Source of the DNA: an uncultured Rhodospirillaceae bacterium
Lineage (GTDB): Bacteria; Pseudomonadota; Alphaproteobacteria; Reyranellales; Reyranellaceae
Length of the DNA: 64,000 nucleotides
Assembly: GCA_945952105.1 (NCBI GenBank)
Contig: CAMFGZ010000014.1
Coordinates: forward strand, 78,191 to 142,190
Direction: 5' to 3'
Shown one piece after another: positions 35,976-44,493 of this stretch. Numbering within the stretch: position 1 is the stretch's first letter; every line of letters begins with the position of its first letter. Both the position numbers and the translations under genes were made by a program. The notes beneath the pieces are model-generated. The model saw only the letters and a list, made by a program, of their open reading frames with translations. It made no database searches and was not told the origin of the DNA.

Positions 35976-38900
35976 ATGGCTGTTCCGGTAAACTTGACTT
36001 ACCATGTCTCGGCGGCGCTCCTTTCGGAGCTCACGCAGAACGGCAGCGGCAACGGCGTCAACGCCTACCTCTGGTACAACAGCTACGGCGCTGCCGGTGC
36101 TTCATCTCCTTTCACGACCATCATCTCGAATGGCCAGGCGACCGGGGGCACGTTCAACAGCGCCACCGGCACGACCGATTGGGATCTGGCGCTCACGACC
36201 GATTCGGTTGCCAACCCCGTTTCGGGTGGCAAGGTCTATCTTATCATCCAGAGCAATCCGACCTCGACGCCGACGGCCAATGACCTGACGACGCTGATCG
36301 GTACCACGGAAGGCAACATCAACCCGGCCAACGCCGTCGCCTGGAATTTCAGCTACGACACGTTCGAGGTCGCGCTGGCCAACAGCACGGGCGACGTCGC
36401 CGATCTCAGCGCGATCAACAGCTTCGGCCATCAATTCGGCATCAGCGCCGTGGTCAACGGCGCCACCCTGGCGCGCGGCTACACGTCGACCTACGACGCA
36501 GGGGACATCGGCACGCAGATCAACGATGCCGCCGCGGCACTTCCGGGCGCGGGCTCCGGTGGCACCGCGCCGGTCGTCAACTTCCCGACCGGCAGCACGC
36601 TGGCCGGGACGGGGATGATCGCCATCACGCCGGCAACCGACAACGGCGACCAGGCGCCGGCCGGTTATGGAAGCATCTGGGAGGCCGCGAACTGGCAGGA
36701 CTATGTCCAGACGGTCGGCGGCCTCTCCGGCATCGAGCTGGTCGGCCACTTCAACGGCGCCAAGGACGCGGCCGGCGTCTACCACAGCGCCGGTTATTAC
36801 GACTACACGGTCGCGTTGCAGACGATCACGGGAAATTCGGTACTCGACGACGGAAACTACTTCGTCCTGTCGCCCGGTTCGCAGAGCCAGATCAAGGGCT
36901 ACATGGTCATCAGCCAGGCCAGCTTGATGGGCAATCTGTACTCACCGGGCCTTGCGACCACGCCTGCCTTCATATTCAGCGATGCGACGCTGCAGAACCC
37001 GTACAATATAGACGGCAGTTCCCCCACCGGCGAGATGAACACCGGCGCCAACAACCAGTGGGGCAATATCTTCACGCAATTCTTCACGGGCTTCACGGGT
37101 GGCTATTACGGTGGCACCGGCCAGTCGATCCCGACCAGCGAGAGCAGCCCCAACGCGCCGACTTACACCGTCAATCTCAACCAGAACTACAATTGGGACC
37201 CGACCTACGCGTTCGACGGCGCGCGCGTGAGCGGCACGGTGCTCCCCGGCCAGCATTACGATCCCTACGCCAAGATCTTCTTCGACAATTCGAACATCTA
37301 TGGCACCGCCTACGGCGATGCGCTGACCGCCAACTTCAACACGTCGGTCACGCTGCCCGTCTACACGGGCCCTGTCAGCGGCGGCGGCAACGTCTCCAAC
37401 ATCGACCTGTGGGCCTTCGGCGCGACCGAGACGATGACCACGGTACCTGGCACGACGACGAACTTCTACGCGCCATACACGATCGACAATTACATCGCGC
37501 CCGGCGCGGCGGACTATGCCGTACCGACGGCTCCCAGCTCCGGCAACAATCTCAGCATCAACTTTGCCAATAACGGCATGGTGGTGGATCCCTACGTTGC
37601 CGATATCCAGCTCGGCATCTATCTCGGCGCCGGCAACTTCCAGTACCTGTCGCTGCCGATCGGCACGACGGCGCAGAACGATGGCGGCCCGTGGCAGACC
37701 TGGCAGATCACGCAGGACAGCTCGAAGCCGGCGGGGCAGCAGTATGCGATCGAATCGATCGCGATCCCGGGCAATTTCAACGCCGACCCGCCCACCGCCT
37801 ATGTCCCTTACACGTCGTCCGGACAGGTCGGCGCGCTGGCCTTCGACAATCTGCCGGCGGTGGCGGGGGCGACCAACTGGTATCAGCTGATCGTCGGTGG
37901 CAAGACCTTCAACTTCTATGCGACGCTGGACGGGTCCTCCGACGTGACGGTGGTGGCCGCCGACGGGCTGGCAAGCGTGACGCAGCCGACGAGCGGCGAG
38001 CAATCGATCTCGCTGTCGGTCGTGCCGGGCTTCATGGACGCGCTGCCCGGGTCGGTCCTGGTGTCCTATTCGACGGCGACCACGCTGGCCGCCCTCCCAC
38101 AACCGACCTCTCCGGTTGCCGGTACGCTGTCGGGCGGCGTCCTGACGCCGTTGCAGACGGGTACGCCCCCCGGCACGCCGGATGGCCAGTCCGTCAATCT
38201 CGACTCGTCCGTCTATCTCACGGCCGCGACGTCCTTGGGCTTCGGCTGGACGGGATCGAGCAACGCTCCCAACACCGGCAGCTGGATTTCGGCCGTCACC
38301 AACAAGGTCGGTGCCGCGAATCTGGCTTTCGTCAATGCGATCGACCTCGCCACCGGCCTGTCGGCCACGAGCTGGTATGTGGCGCCTGACATCGACGGCC
38401 AGTGGCTGACGCCGACGGCGTTCAACTTCACCGATGGCGCCTACGCCGTGACAATGACCGAGATGCTCTCGGACCTGGTCACGCCCTACGGCAACGCCAG
38501 CTCGCCGGTGTACATCGTGATCTCGGCGACGGGCGCCATCTCCGACACCGCGGCGCACATCTCTGGCGCGCTCGACGCCTATCAGGCAGTGGCAGGCTCG
38601 CTCACCTCGATCACGATAACGGACGGCCAGCCGCTCACCATCAGCTGGGCCGACATCACCGCGGATGCGGCGGCGCTGGGCTTGATCGCCGGCGGCGCCT
38701 ACACGCTCGACGTCGTCGACAGTTCGACGACCATCATGGCCAACATCGCGGCGCTGAACGGGAATGCCAAGGTGGTCGGCATCGGTTTCACCGACGCCAC
38801 TGCGCCGACGCTCAACTTTACCTACGACGAGTACACGACGACCTACAGCACGGCGATTGGCGAGATGATGGGGGCCCGGACCATTGCCGTCACGGGCGTC

Positions 38901-40553
38901 ACCGGCGAGAGCTACACCTCGTTCAACCAGGTCTATACGCACGGCGTGCTGTCGAACGGTGCAGACAGTGCGGGCGTGCTCTCCCTGACGGAGCAGATCA
39001 CCGACAACTATTCGGGCGGCAACGTCACCACGGCTCCTGTCTGGCAACACGATCTCGATTCGATGAACCGGGTGGTGAGCGACATCTATTCCAGCGGACC
39101 CGGCGCCACTAACGGCGTCACCATGGTCCAGACGGCCCTGCCGTCGGTCTATCAATCGGGGGGCAGCGAAGCCCGCGATACGTTCACGTCCGTCGAGTAC
39201 GACTACGCCAACGGCGTCGCGACGCCCTTCCTGTCGACCTTCACCTTCTCCAACCCGGGTCCGGGCGGGTCGACGGGTGAAATCGACGTCTTCGACGTGA
39301 ACAACAACCTCGTCAGCCAGACATTCACGGGCTTCAATCCCAGCATCAACAATGGCGTTGCGTCGAAGGAGACCGCCTACGCGGTAATCAATGGCGCGCA
39401 AGTCATTACTTCGACCACAAATTTTTATCAGTATTCGATTCCGCTTAACGGCAACCACTACACGCTCGCCCAGGAGACGGTGGACTCATCGGGTCAAGCC
39501 CTGACCCATGTCTTTTCCGGCCTGTTCGGCCTCGAAGGCCAGTTCTTCTCGTCTTACGAGCACGACTTCATGGGCGGCACGTACAGCGGCAGCAAGTACG
39601 TCTCCAATTCGATCGAGGGGCTGGCCTATACCGGCCTCGAGATCAGCCTCGATGTGAACGACCACATCTCGCAGATCCTCCATACCGGTGTCACCAGCCA
39701 GCCTTACTCGTCCTACACGTACAACTATTCATACGAGAACGGCGCCTGGGGTGGCGGCGGTGTGGTCGCGCAGACTTACAGCTATACGAACGTCGAGGGG
39801 CAGTCGTACCTGTCCTACGAGGTCAACCTCGACGCTTCCGGTGGGCTGACGAGCATCGTCTACGACGGCTACTCCGTGACAGCGACGCAGCCTTATTCGT
39901 CGCTGGAGTATTTCTACTCCGGCGGCAGCCTCTCTGGCGCCTATACCGGCTACGTCACCAACATCGAAGGCAAGAGCTGGACCGGCGAAGTTCACGAGTT
40001 CAACACGGCCGGCCAACTCGTCAGTCAGCTCTTCACCGGTGTCACCGACCAGACCAGCACGTCCTACGAGTACGACTATGCCAACGGCAATGGCGTGCTG
40101 ACGGGCACGACGTTCTATTTCACCAACGTCGTGAACCAGGGCTATTCGTCCTACGAATACGGCTACACGGCATCGAACGCACTGGCGCTCGAAACCTACA
40201 ACATGAACGACGGCAGCCACCGCATCATCGGCTCGGGCATCAGCCAAACGATCAACAGCATTTACAACGACCTGACGACCGGCGGCGGCGGTGCCGATAG
40301 CTTCGTCTATGCACCTTTCTTCGGCACCTCGGCCATCACCGATTTCAACGCGACCGAGGGCGACACGATCACGCTCTCGTTGTCGGAGTTCCAGGGGACG
40401 GTGAATCACGTCTTCCTGTCCGGATACGCCTATGCCCAGGCTACGGCGACATCCTCAAGCAGCGGTTTGGTGTTGAACGCGTCGAACGGCGACACTCTCA
40501 CGCTGCAAGGCGTTCAGACGCTTCCAGACAGTTCCCACATCCTGTTCGCATAG
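35976..40553 (+). CDS. Large secreted repeat protein with possible GH64/thaumatin-like N-terminus
   Basis: This 1,525-residue acidic protein is poor in Lys/Arg and rich in Gly, Thr, Ser, Asn and Tyr. It has no signal peptide and no Cys-rich or membrane segments, a composition typical of type I-secreted proteins. Residues 1-450 contain stretches that recall GH64 beta-1,3-glucanase/thaumatin-like folds: NFSYDTFEVAL, DVADLSAINSFG, and FFDNSNIYGTAYGDAL. The middle is unassigned and beta-rich. Residues of about 1068-1416 hold tandem Tyr-rich repeats (QPYSSYxYxY type). The C-terminus (GGGADSFVYAPFFGTSAITD, then LQGVQTLPDSSHILFA) matches RTX-protein secretion modules, without canonical nonapeptides. 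I chose ATG 35976 (MAVPVNLTYH); ATG 35955 is in frame. A glucan-binding, adhesin or matrix role is inference. Confidence 0.75.
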   Translation: MAVPVNLTYHVSAALLSELTQNGSGNGVNAYLWYNSYGAAGASSPFTTIISNGQATGGTFNSATGTTDWDLALTTDSVANPVSGGKVYLIIQSNPTSTPTANDLTTLIGTTEGNINPANAVAWNFSYDTFEVALANSTGDVADLSAINSFGHQFGISAVVNGATLARGYTSTYDAGDIGTQINDAAAALPGAGSGGTAPVVNFPTGSTLAGTGMIAITPATDNGDQAPAGYGSIWEAANWQDYVQTVGGLSGIELVGHFNGAKDAAGVYHSAGYYDYTVALQTITGNSVLDDGNYFVLSPGSQSQIKGYMVISQASLMGNLYSPGLATTPAFIFSDATLQNPYNIDGSSPTGEMNTGANNQWGNIFTQFFTGFTGGYYGGTGQSIPTSESSPNAPTYTVNLNQNYNWDPTYAFDGARVSGTVLPGQHYDPYAKIFFDNSNIYGTAYGDALTANFNTSVTLPVYTGPVSGGGNVSNIDLWAFGATETMTTVPGTTTNFYAPYTIDNYIAPGAADYAVPTAPSSGNNLSINFANNGMVVDPYVADIQLGIYLGAGNFQYLSLPIGTTAQNDGGPWQTWQITQDSSKPAGQQYAIESIAIPGNFNADPPTAYVPYTSSGQVGALAFDNLPAVAGATNWYQLIVGGKTFNFYATLDGSSDVTVVAADGLASVTQPTSGEQSISLSVVPGFMDALPGSVLVSYSTATTLAALPQPTSPVAGTLSGGVLTPLQTGTPPGTPDGQSVNLDSSVYLTAATSLGFGWTGSSNAPNTGSWISAVTNKVGAANLAFVNAIDLATGLSATSWYVAPDIDGQWLTPTAFNFTDGAYAVTMTEMLSDLVTPYGNASSPVYIVISATGAISDTAAHISGALDAYQAVAGSLTSITITDGQPLTISWADITADAAALGLIAGGAYTLDVVDSSTTIMANIAALNGNAKVVGIGFTDATAPTLNFTYDEYTTTYSTAIGEMMGARTIAVTGVTGESYTSFNQVYTHGVLSNGADSAGVLSLTEQITDNYSGGNVTTAPVWQHDLDSMNRVVSDIYSSGPGATNGVTMVQTALPSVYQSGGSEARDTFTSVEYDYANGVATPFLSTFTFSNPGPGGSTGEIDVFDVNNNLVSQTFTGFNPSINNGVASKETAYAVINGAQVITSTTNFYQYSIPLNGNHYTLAQETVDSSGQALTHVFSGLFGLEGQFFSSYEHDFMGGTYSGSKYVSNSIEGLAYTGLEISLDVNDHISQILHTGVTSQPYSSYTYNYSYENGAWGGGGVVAQTYSYTNVEGQSYLSYEVNLDASGGLTSIVYDGYSVTATQPYSSLEYFYSGGSLSGAYTGYVTNIEGKSWTGEVHEFNTAGQLVSQLFTGVTDQTSTSYEYDYANGNGVLTGTTFYFTNVVNQGYSSYEYGYTASNALALETYNMNDGSHRIIGSGISQTINSIYNDLTTGGGGADSFVYAPFFGTSAITDFNATEGDTITLSLSEFQGTVNHVFLSGYAYAQATATSSSSGLVLNASNGDTLTLQGVQTLPDSSHILFA
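39177..40224 (+). repeat. Tandem Tyr-rich protein repeats of about 53-63 residues
   Basis: Four consecutive units begin near residue 1189 with QFFSSYEHDF, QPYSSYTYNY, QPYSSLEYFY and QTSTSYEYDY. Each is followed by a G-rich turn, a Y-x-T-N-x-E-G segment, a Glu-containing strand, and a closing L-x-S-x-x-x-T-G. A diverged extra copy (TFTSVEYDY ... NNLVSQTFTG) starts at about 39180. The DNA copies are well diverged, so the repeats are old. Confidence 0.8.
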
Positions 40554-41038
40554 GTGTCTTGACCTTTGCCGTCGCCGTGTCGAGCCATGGTGGCCGGCCG
40601 CCGAATTTCAGGACGCTGCAAGTGTGTCGACGTTGGGCAGGGCGCGCGGAGTTGACAGGGAACAACGCGTGGTGACGGTGGCTACCGCGACAGATGGACT
40701 TTCCATCCTGCTCCGAGCGACCCGAACCCGTAGTATTTTCGGTTTGGCTGAGCCGCGCCGCCGTCCGCCTTGGAAGGCGCTGACGCCATGTGTGCTTCAT
40801 CTGCGGGACCGACTTCATCCAGCTCGCGACCTCGCAATTCGCGAACTTTGCCTGCGTCCCGGCCCGCAGCACCGTTGTCGGCGGCGTCACGCTGAACGGC
40901 ATCACGACGCTGCAGCAGTCGGACTTTCTGTTCGTCGAGAAACACTGCGGGCGGCCGGATTCTTCGGAGAATCAGGCCGCAAATTCCCTTGATCGCTGCT
41001 AATGTCCGGTCCGCCGAATAGGCCGACCGGAGTGAGCG
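40554..41038. other. 485-bp intergenic region with no intact gene
   Basis: The stretch separates the large secreted protein from the glycosyltransferase gene. Apart from the gene remnant at 40790-40951, it holds no recognisable gene or RNA. A TTGACA at 40652-40657 has no matching -10 at the right distance. GGAGTGAG just before 41039 is the ribosome-binding site of the glycosyltransferase. Confidence 0.6.
40790..40951 (+). pseudogene. Remnant of an RTX-type protein C-terminus
   Basis: The frame from ATG 40790 translates as DFIQLATSQFANFACVPARS, then TVVGGVTLNGITTLQQSDFL and FV. This closely resembles the end of alphaproteobacterial RTX proteins (pattern: xIQLxxSxFANFAxVQ...VTLxGxxxxxLxxSDFxFV). 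The segment between VVGG and VTLNG is shorter than usual, and the frame runs past the usual end (FLFV) for another 20 residues. No body of such a protein precedes it, so it reads as a decayed tail of a lost or rearranged paralogue. Confidence 0.65.
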
Positions 41039-42406
41039 ATGAAGAAGCGTGTGGCGATCGTATCCAGCTATAACGAGGAATGCGGAGCCGCGTATTACAG
41101 TTCGCGTCTGCTGAAGCATCTCCTTGCCGAGGGCTACGAAGTGGAGGTGAAGCGGCTCCCGGTCTCGCTCCTGCGCCTGCAGTCTCCGACCTTTCTCCGG
41201 CGCAAGGGCGATCAGGAAATTGCCCGGATCGCGCGGGAAATTGCTGATTTCGATGCCGTCTTCCTGCAATTCGAGCCGGGCCTGTATGGCACCCGTCCCA
41301 AGACCTCCTATACCCGGGTCCTTCGCCTCCTGAAGGCCGCCAAGTGTGCCGTGATCACCATCCACGGATTCGACCGCCAGATGTCGAGCCGGTCGCTCAC
41401 CGCCTTCGGCAGCAACATGCTGAACCTGCGCCCGGGCGCCGCCGTGATGGGCCTGATCGAGGGGGCCCTCGATCCGGTTTACGAGAGCTTCTGGAGCTAC
41501 GTTCGCAGGTCGCCCCACGTGAAGGTCATGACCTTCAATCGCGGCGACCAGACCCTGCTGCAACGGTTCTTCAATCTCGGTCAGGTAACGAACTATCCGA
41601 TCTGCTACTTCGACCAGGAGGAAGTGGGAGAGGTGCGTGCCTCGCTCGACCGCGAACGGTTCCTGGCGCAGTACGGGCTCGACCCGAAGTACAAGTACTT
41701 TGCGGTCTGCGGCTTCTTCGCCGCCTACAAGGGACACCTGACGGCGATGAAGGCGCTGGAGTTCCTGCCCGACGACTGGCGCCTGGTGCTGGTGGGCGGC
41801 GAGCATCCGCAGGCGCTGGAGCCCGGGCGCGACATCGGCGGTTATGTGCGCCAGCTCCTGTCGTTCCCGCTCGCCGTCGACAGGCCCTCCGCGGACGCCA
41901 GCCTGGAGGTCGAGGGCGGCCTGAAGACCTTCCTGGGCGGGCCGGTGGTGCGCTCCGACCAGGTCTATCGGCGCGAACTGCGCGACAAGCTCTTTGCCCG
42001 CTCCGAGTTCAAGTATTTCTTCCCGACCTCCGAGATCAAGCACCGCATCCATTATCTCGGCCAGGCATCGGACGAGGAGATGCCGAAGTTCTACGCGATG
42101 CTCGACTACGTGGTGCATCCCTACATGCGCACCAAGGAGGGGCAGAGCGGTTCGGGCCCGGCGACCTTTGCCATCGAGTTCGGCTCGCGCGCACTCTTCT
42201 CGAACGCGCCGGTCTTCCGCGAGATGGGTTTGTATTTCGAGGGGGCGATGCAGTACTTCAACATCGGCAACTTCATGGAACTGGCCGACCAGCTCCAGCG
42301 CTTCGACGGCTTCGTGCCGGGCCTCGACGCCAAGCGCCGCGTCGCCATCGAGACCTACAATCCCAAGGGCATGGTCGACGCCTACCGGCGCCTCATCGAG
42401 GCGTAG
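41039..42406 (+). CDS. Glycosyltransferase (GT-B fold, family unassigned)
   Basis: This 455-residue cytosolic protein starts at ATG 41039. The N-terminus KRVAIVSSYNEECGAAYYSS and AVFLQFEPGLYG recall the first Rossmann domain of GT4-like transferases. FAVCGFFAAYKGHLTAMKAL matches the second-domain start of GT4 enzymes, and VVHPYMRTKEGQSGSGPATF the donor-binding region with its acidic residue. No membrane segment is present. It stands alone, convergent with the capsule exporter operon, and likely adds a sugar to the same polysaccharide (inference from context). Confidence 0.78.
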   Translation: MKKRVAIVSSYNEECGAAYYSSRLLKHLLAEGYEVEVKRLPVSLLRLQSPTFLRRKGDQEIARIAREIADFDAVFLQFEPGLYGTRPKTSYTRVLRLLKAAKCAVITIHGFDRQMSSRSLTAFGSNMLNLRPGAAVMGLIEGALDPVYESFWSYVRRSPHVKVMTFNRGDQTLLQRFFNLGQVTNYPICYFDQEEVGEVRASLDRERFLAQYGLDPKYKYFAVCGFFAAYKGHLTAMKALEFLPDDWRLVLVGGEHPQALEPGRDIGGYVRQLLSFPLAVDRPSADASLEVEGGLKTFLGGPVVRSDQVYRRELRDKLFARSEFKYFFPTSEIKHRIHYLGQASDEEMPKFYAMLDYVVHPYMRTKEGQSGSGPATFAIEFGSRALFSNAPVFREMGLYFEGAMQYFNIGNFMELADQLQRFDGFVPGLDAKRRVAIETYNPKGMVDAYRRLIEA

Positions 42407-42411
42407 GAATT

Positions 42412-42520
42412 CCGTCGTCTCGACCGGAGCGCGCAGCGGAGCGACCGAAAGGTCCGCCAATCTTGAAGAGAGGGACTGTCCGCTGCGCCTCGCTGCGCGT
42501 GACTGCGGTCGAGAAGACGG
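42412..42520. repeat. Long imperfect inverted repeat between convergent genes
   Basis: CCGTCGTCTCGACCG (42412-42426) pairs with CGGTCGAGAAGACGG (42506-42520) with one mismatch. Inside, GCGCGCAGCG (42429-42438) pairs with CGCTGCGCGT (42491-42500) with one mismatch. The whole could fold as a cruciform or a long RNA hairpin that serves both flanking genes as a transcription stop. The sequence style resembles REP-like intergenic repeats; copy number cannot be judged from one window. Confidence 0.65.
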
Positions 42521-42551
42521 CGTTCTGTGCGGGCGAAAAGATCCAACCGCC

Positions 42552-43817
42552 TCAGACGTGGTCCCTGACCGAGTAGTAGATCATCAGCAGGAAGATCCAG
42601 GCGCCGAAGGATGCCAGCGCCACGATCAGGACGGACACCACGCGGCGCGGATAGACCGGGTGTTGGGCCAGCGAGGGCGTGACGAAGACCTCCAGGTACA
42701 TGGCGCGGCGCGATGCCTCGAACTGCGCGCGCTGCAGCGACTGCATCGCCGCGTCGTAGAACTTCTCGGCCAGCTGCCGCTCGGTCTCGACGCTTTCATA
42801 GCTGCGGATGTTCTGGCTGATCGGGACGTTGTCCTTGGACTCCTCGCCCGTCATCCGGGCCTCGGCGTCGCGGATCAGCGATTCCAGGGCGGCCATGCGG
42901 TCGCGCAACGACACGAGGACGGTGGACTTCTCGCCGGTGCGGGCACGGGCCGTCAGGTAGTCGGCGCGGACGCGGCCCAGCTCGTCGCGCAGCTTGGCGA
43001 GGCCCAGGCGCGCGGAATCGGCCTCCTTGTTGGGGTCGATCGAACGCTCACGGTCGCGGAACTCAAGCATGGCCTGCCGCGCCTGGCGCAGCTTCTCGGA
43101 CGCTTCCTCGACCTGCTCCTGCGCGAACTTCACGTAGTCCGCTCGCGCGCGCTTAGACAGGTCGTCGGCCAGGCTCTCCGATAGGGCCAGCACGTTGCGG
43201 CCGATGGTCAGCGCGTCCTCCGGCGTGAAGGCGCGAATCTGGACGCTGACGATACCGGTGGTCAGTTCGAAATAGGGTTCGACCTTGCCCCTCCAGTAGT
43301 CGACCAGCCCCTCGATCGAGGCATTGGGATCGAGCCGCGAGAATTCGTCGACCTCGGGCCCGGAGAACATCTTGCGCAGATCGATCTTCTGGCTGATCGC
43401 GTCGACCATCGAGCGGCTCTTGATGTACTTCACCACGATGTTCGACTGCAGACCGATCTGCGAGGCCGATGCCATGCCCTGGAAGATCGACGTGGCGTCG
43501 TTGCGCTGGGCGTCGGCGGAGCGCACGCCGAACTGGATTTCGGTCGCATACTGGCTGGACGCGAAGAAGCCGTAATAGACGGAGGCCAGCCCTGTCGGCA
43601 GGCCGACGACCAGCAGGAAGACGAGGAATGACAGCCAGCGCGCCGGCTTCCCTGCGCGGTCGTCCACGGGCGTCCAGCGCCGCGAAAATCGGCGTGTCGG
43701 GACCGCCGTGGCGGTTGCCTGCCCGTCCTCGCCGGCAACGAGCGCGCCTTCTCCGGCTCGCGCCGGCAGGGGCGCGGGCTGGACCAGCTTCACGGGGGGC
43801 CTCTGGGATTGGGTCAT
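42552..43817 (-). CDS. kpsE: Capsule polysaccharide export inner-membrane protein, KpsE/BexC-like
   Basis: This 421-residue polysaccharide co-polymerase-type protein has an N-terminal membrane helix (LSFLVFLLVVGLPTGLASVY), a periplasmic coiled-coil region (FAQEQVEEASEKLRQARQAM) and a C-terminal helix (SVLIVALASFGAWIFLLMIY). ATEIQFGVRSADAQR and LEVFVTPSLAQHPVYPRR are typical of KpsE/BexC/CtrB. It bridges the ABC exporter to the outer membrane. ATG 43817 is 17 bp after the kpsT stop; it is the last gene of the operon. No KpsD-type outer-membrane partner is in the window. Confidence 0.9.
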   Translation of the reverse strand: MTQSQRPPVKLVQPAPLPARAGEGALVAGEDGQATATAVPTRRFSRRWTPVDDRAGKPARWLSFLVFLLVVGLPTGLASVYYGFFASSQYATEIQFGVRSADAQRNDATSIFQGMASASQIGLQSNIVVKYIKSRSMVDAISQKIDLRKMFSGPEVDEFSRLDPNASIEGLVDYWRGKVEPYFELTTGIVSVQIRAFTPEDALTIGRNVLALSESLADDLSKRARADYVKFAQEQVEEASEKLRQARQAMLEFRDRERSIDPNKEADSARLGLAKLRDELGRVRADYLTARARTGEKSTVLVSLRDRMAALESLIRDAEARMTGEESKDNVPISQNIRSYESVETERQLAEKFYDAAMQSLQRAQFEASRRAMYLEVFVTPSLAQHPVYPRRVVSVLIVALASFGAWIFLLMIYYSVRDHV

Positions 43818-43833
43818 GGTCTGTGCATGTCGG

Positions 43834-44493
43834 TCACGTCGCCCGGAGGGAACGTTCGTAGGTCTCGAGAGCCTCGTCAATCGTCGTGAAGTCGCTCAGT
43901 CTGCCGCGATGCAGGACCGCCCCAAGATTGCAGTACTGGCGGATCGTCTCGACATGCTGCGACACCAGGATTAGGGATGCCGCGTGCATGCGCTCTCCGA
44001 AGGCTGCCGCACACTTCCTGCGAAAGGCCGCGTCGCCGACCTCGATCACCTCGTCGACGAGGTACAGGTCGAAATCGAAGGCGAAGCTGGTGGCGACGGC
44101 GATGCGGGCGAACATGCCGGACGAGTAGGTGCCCACCGGCATGTCGAAATAACGGTCGAGCTCGGCGAACTCCTCGATCCAGGCGCTGACCTCGCCGTGG
44201 TTCATGCCGTAGATCCGCGCCAGGAAGGCGACATTCTCGCGTGCCGAAAGGTGGGGGTGGAAGGTGCCGGTGAAGCCGACCGGAAACGACACGCGGCCTT
44301 CGCGCACGATGCGCCCGCGATCGGGCATCTCGCTGCCCGCGATCAGGCGCAGCAGGGCGGACTTGCCCGCGCCGTTCACTCCGAAGATGCCCACACGGCT
44401 GAGCGGCGGCAGCTCGAAGCTGACATTGTCGAGAATGACGTGACGCCCGCCCGGGACGGCGTAGCTTTTGCTGACCCTTTCCAGCCTGATCAT
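43834..44493 (-). CDS. kpsT: Capsule/polysaccharide ABC exporter ATP-binding protein, KpsT-like
   Basis: This 219-residue ATPase has Walker A (GVNGAGKSALL), the signature YSSGMFAR, Walker B (LYLVDEVIEVGD) and the switch His in LVSQHVETI. The length and the short C-terminus without a carbohydrate-binding domain match KpsT/BexA, not the longer Wzt of O-antigen systems. Its ATG overlaps the end of the permease gene by four bases, so the pair is coupled. It powers export of lipid-linked polysaccharide. Confidence 0.93.
   Translation of the reverse strand: MIRLERVSKSYAVPGGRHVILDNVSFELPPLSRVGIFGVNGAGKSALLRLIAGSEMPDRGRIVREGRVSFPVGFTGTFHPHLSARENVAFLARIYGMNHGEVSAWIEEFAELDRYFDMPVGTYSSGMFARIAVATSFAFDFDLYLVDEVIEVGDAAFRRKCAAAFGERMHAASLILVSQHVETIRQYCNLGAVLHRGRLSDFTTIDEALETYERSLRAT

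Noticed and set aside
36942..39458. Long antisense open frame (838 codons) opposite the giant secreted protein
   Set aside because: Its product is Arg/Val/Asp-rich low-complexity sequence with no fold motifs, typical of the reverse frame of GC-rich coding DNA; the sense strand has clear RTX-type features.
40682..42460. Antisense open frame (592 codons) across the glycosyltransferase
   Set aside because: The plus-strand gene has a good ribosome-binding site and recognisable GT-B sequence; the antisense frame has neither.
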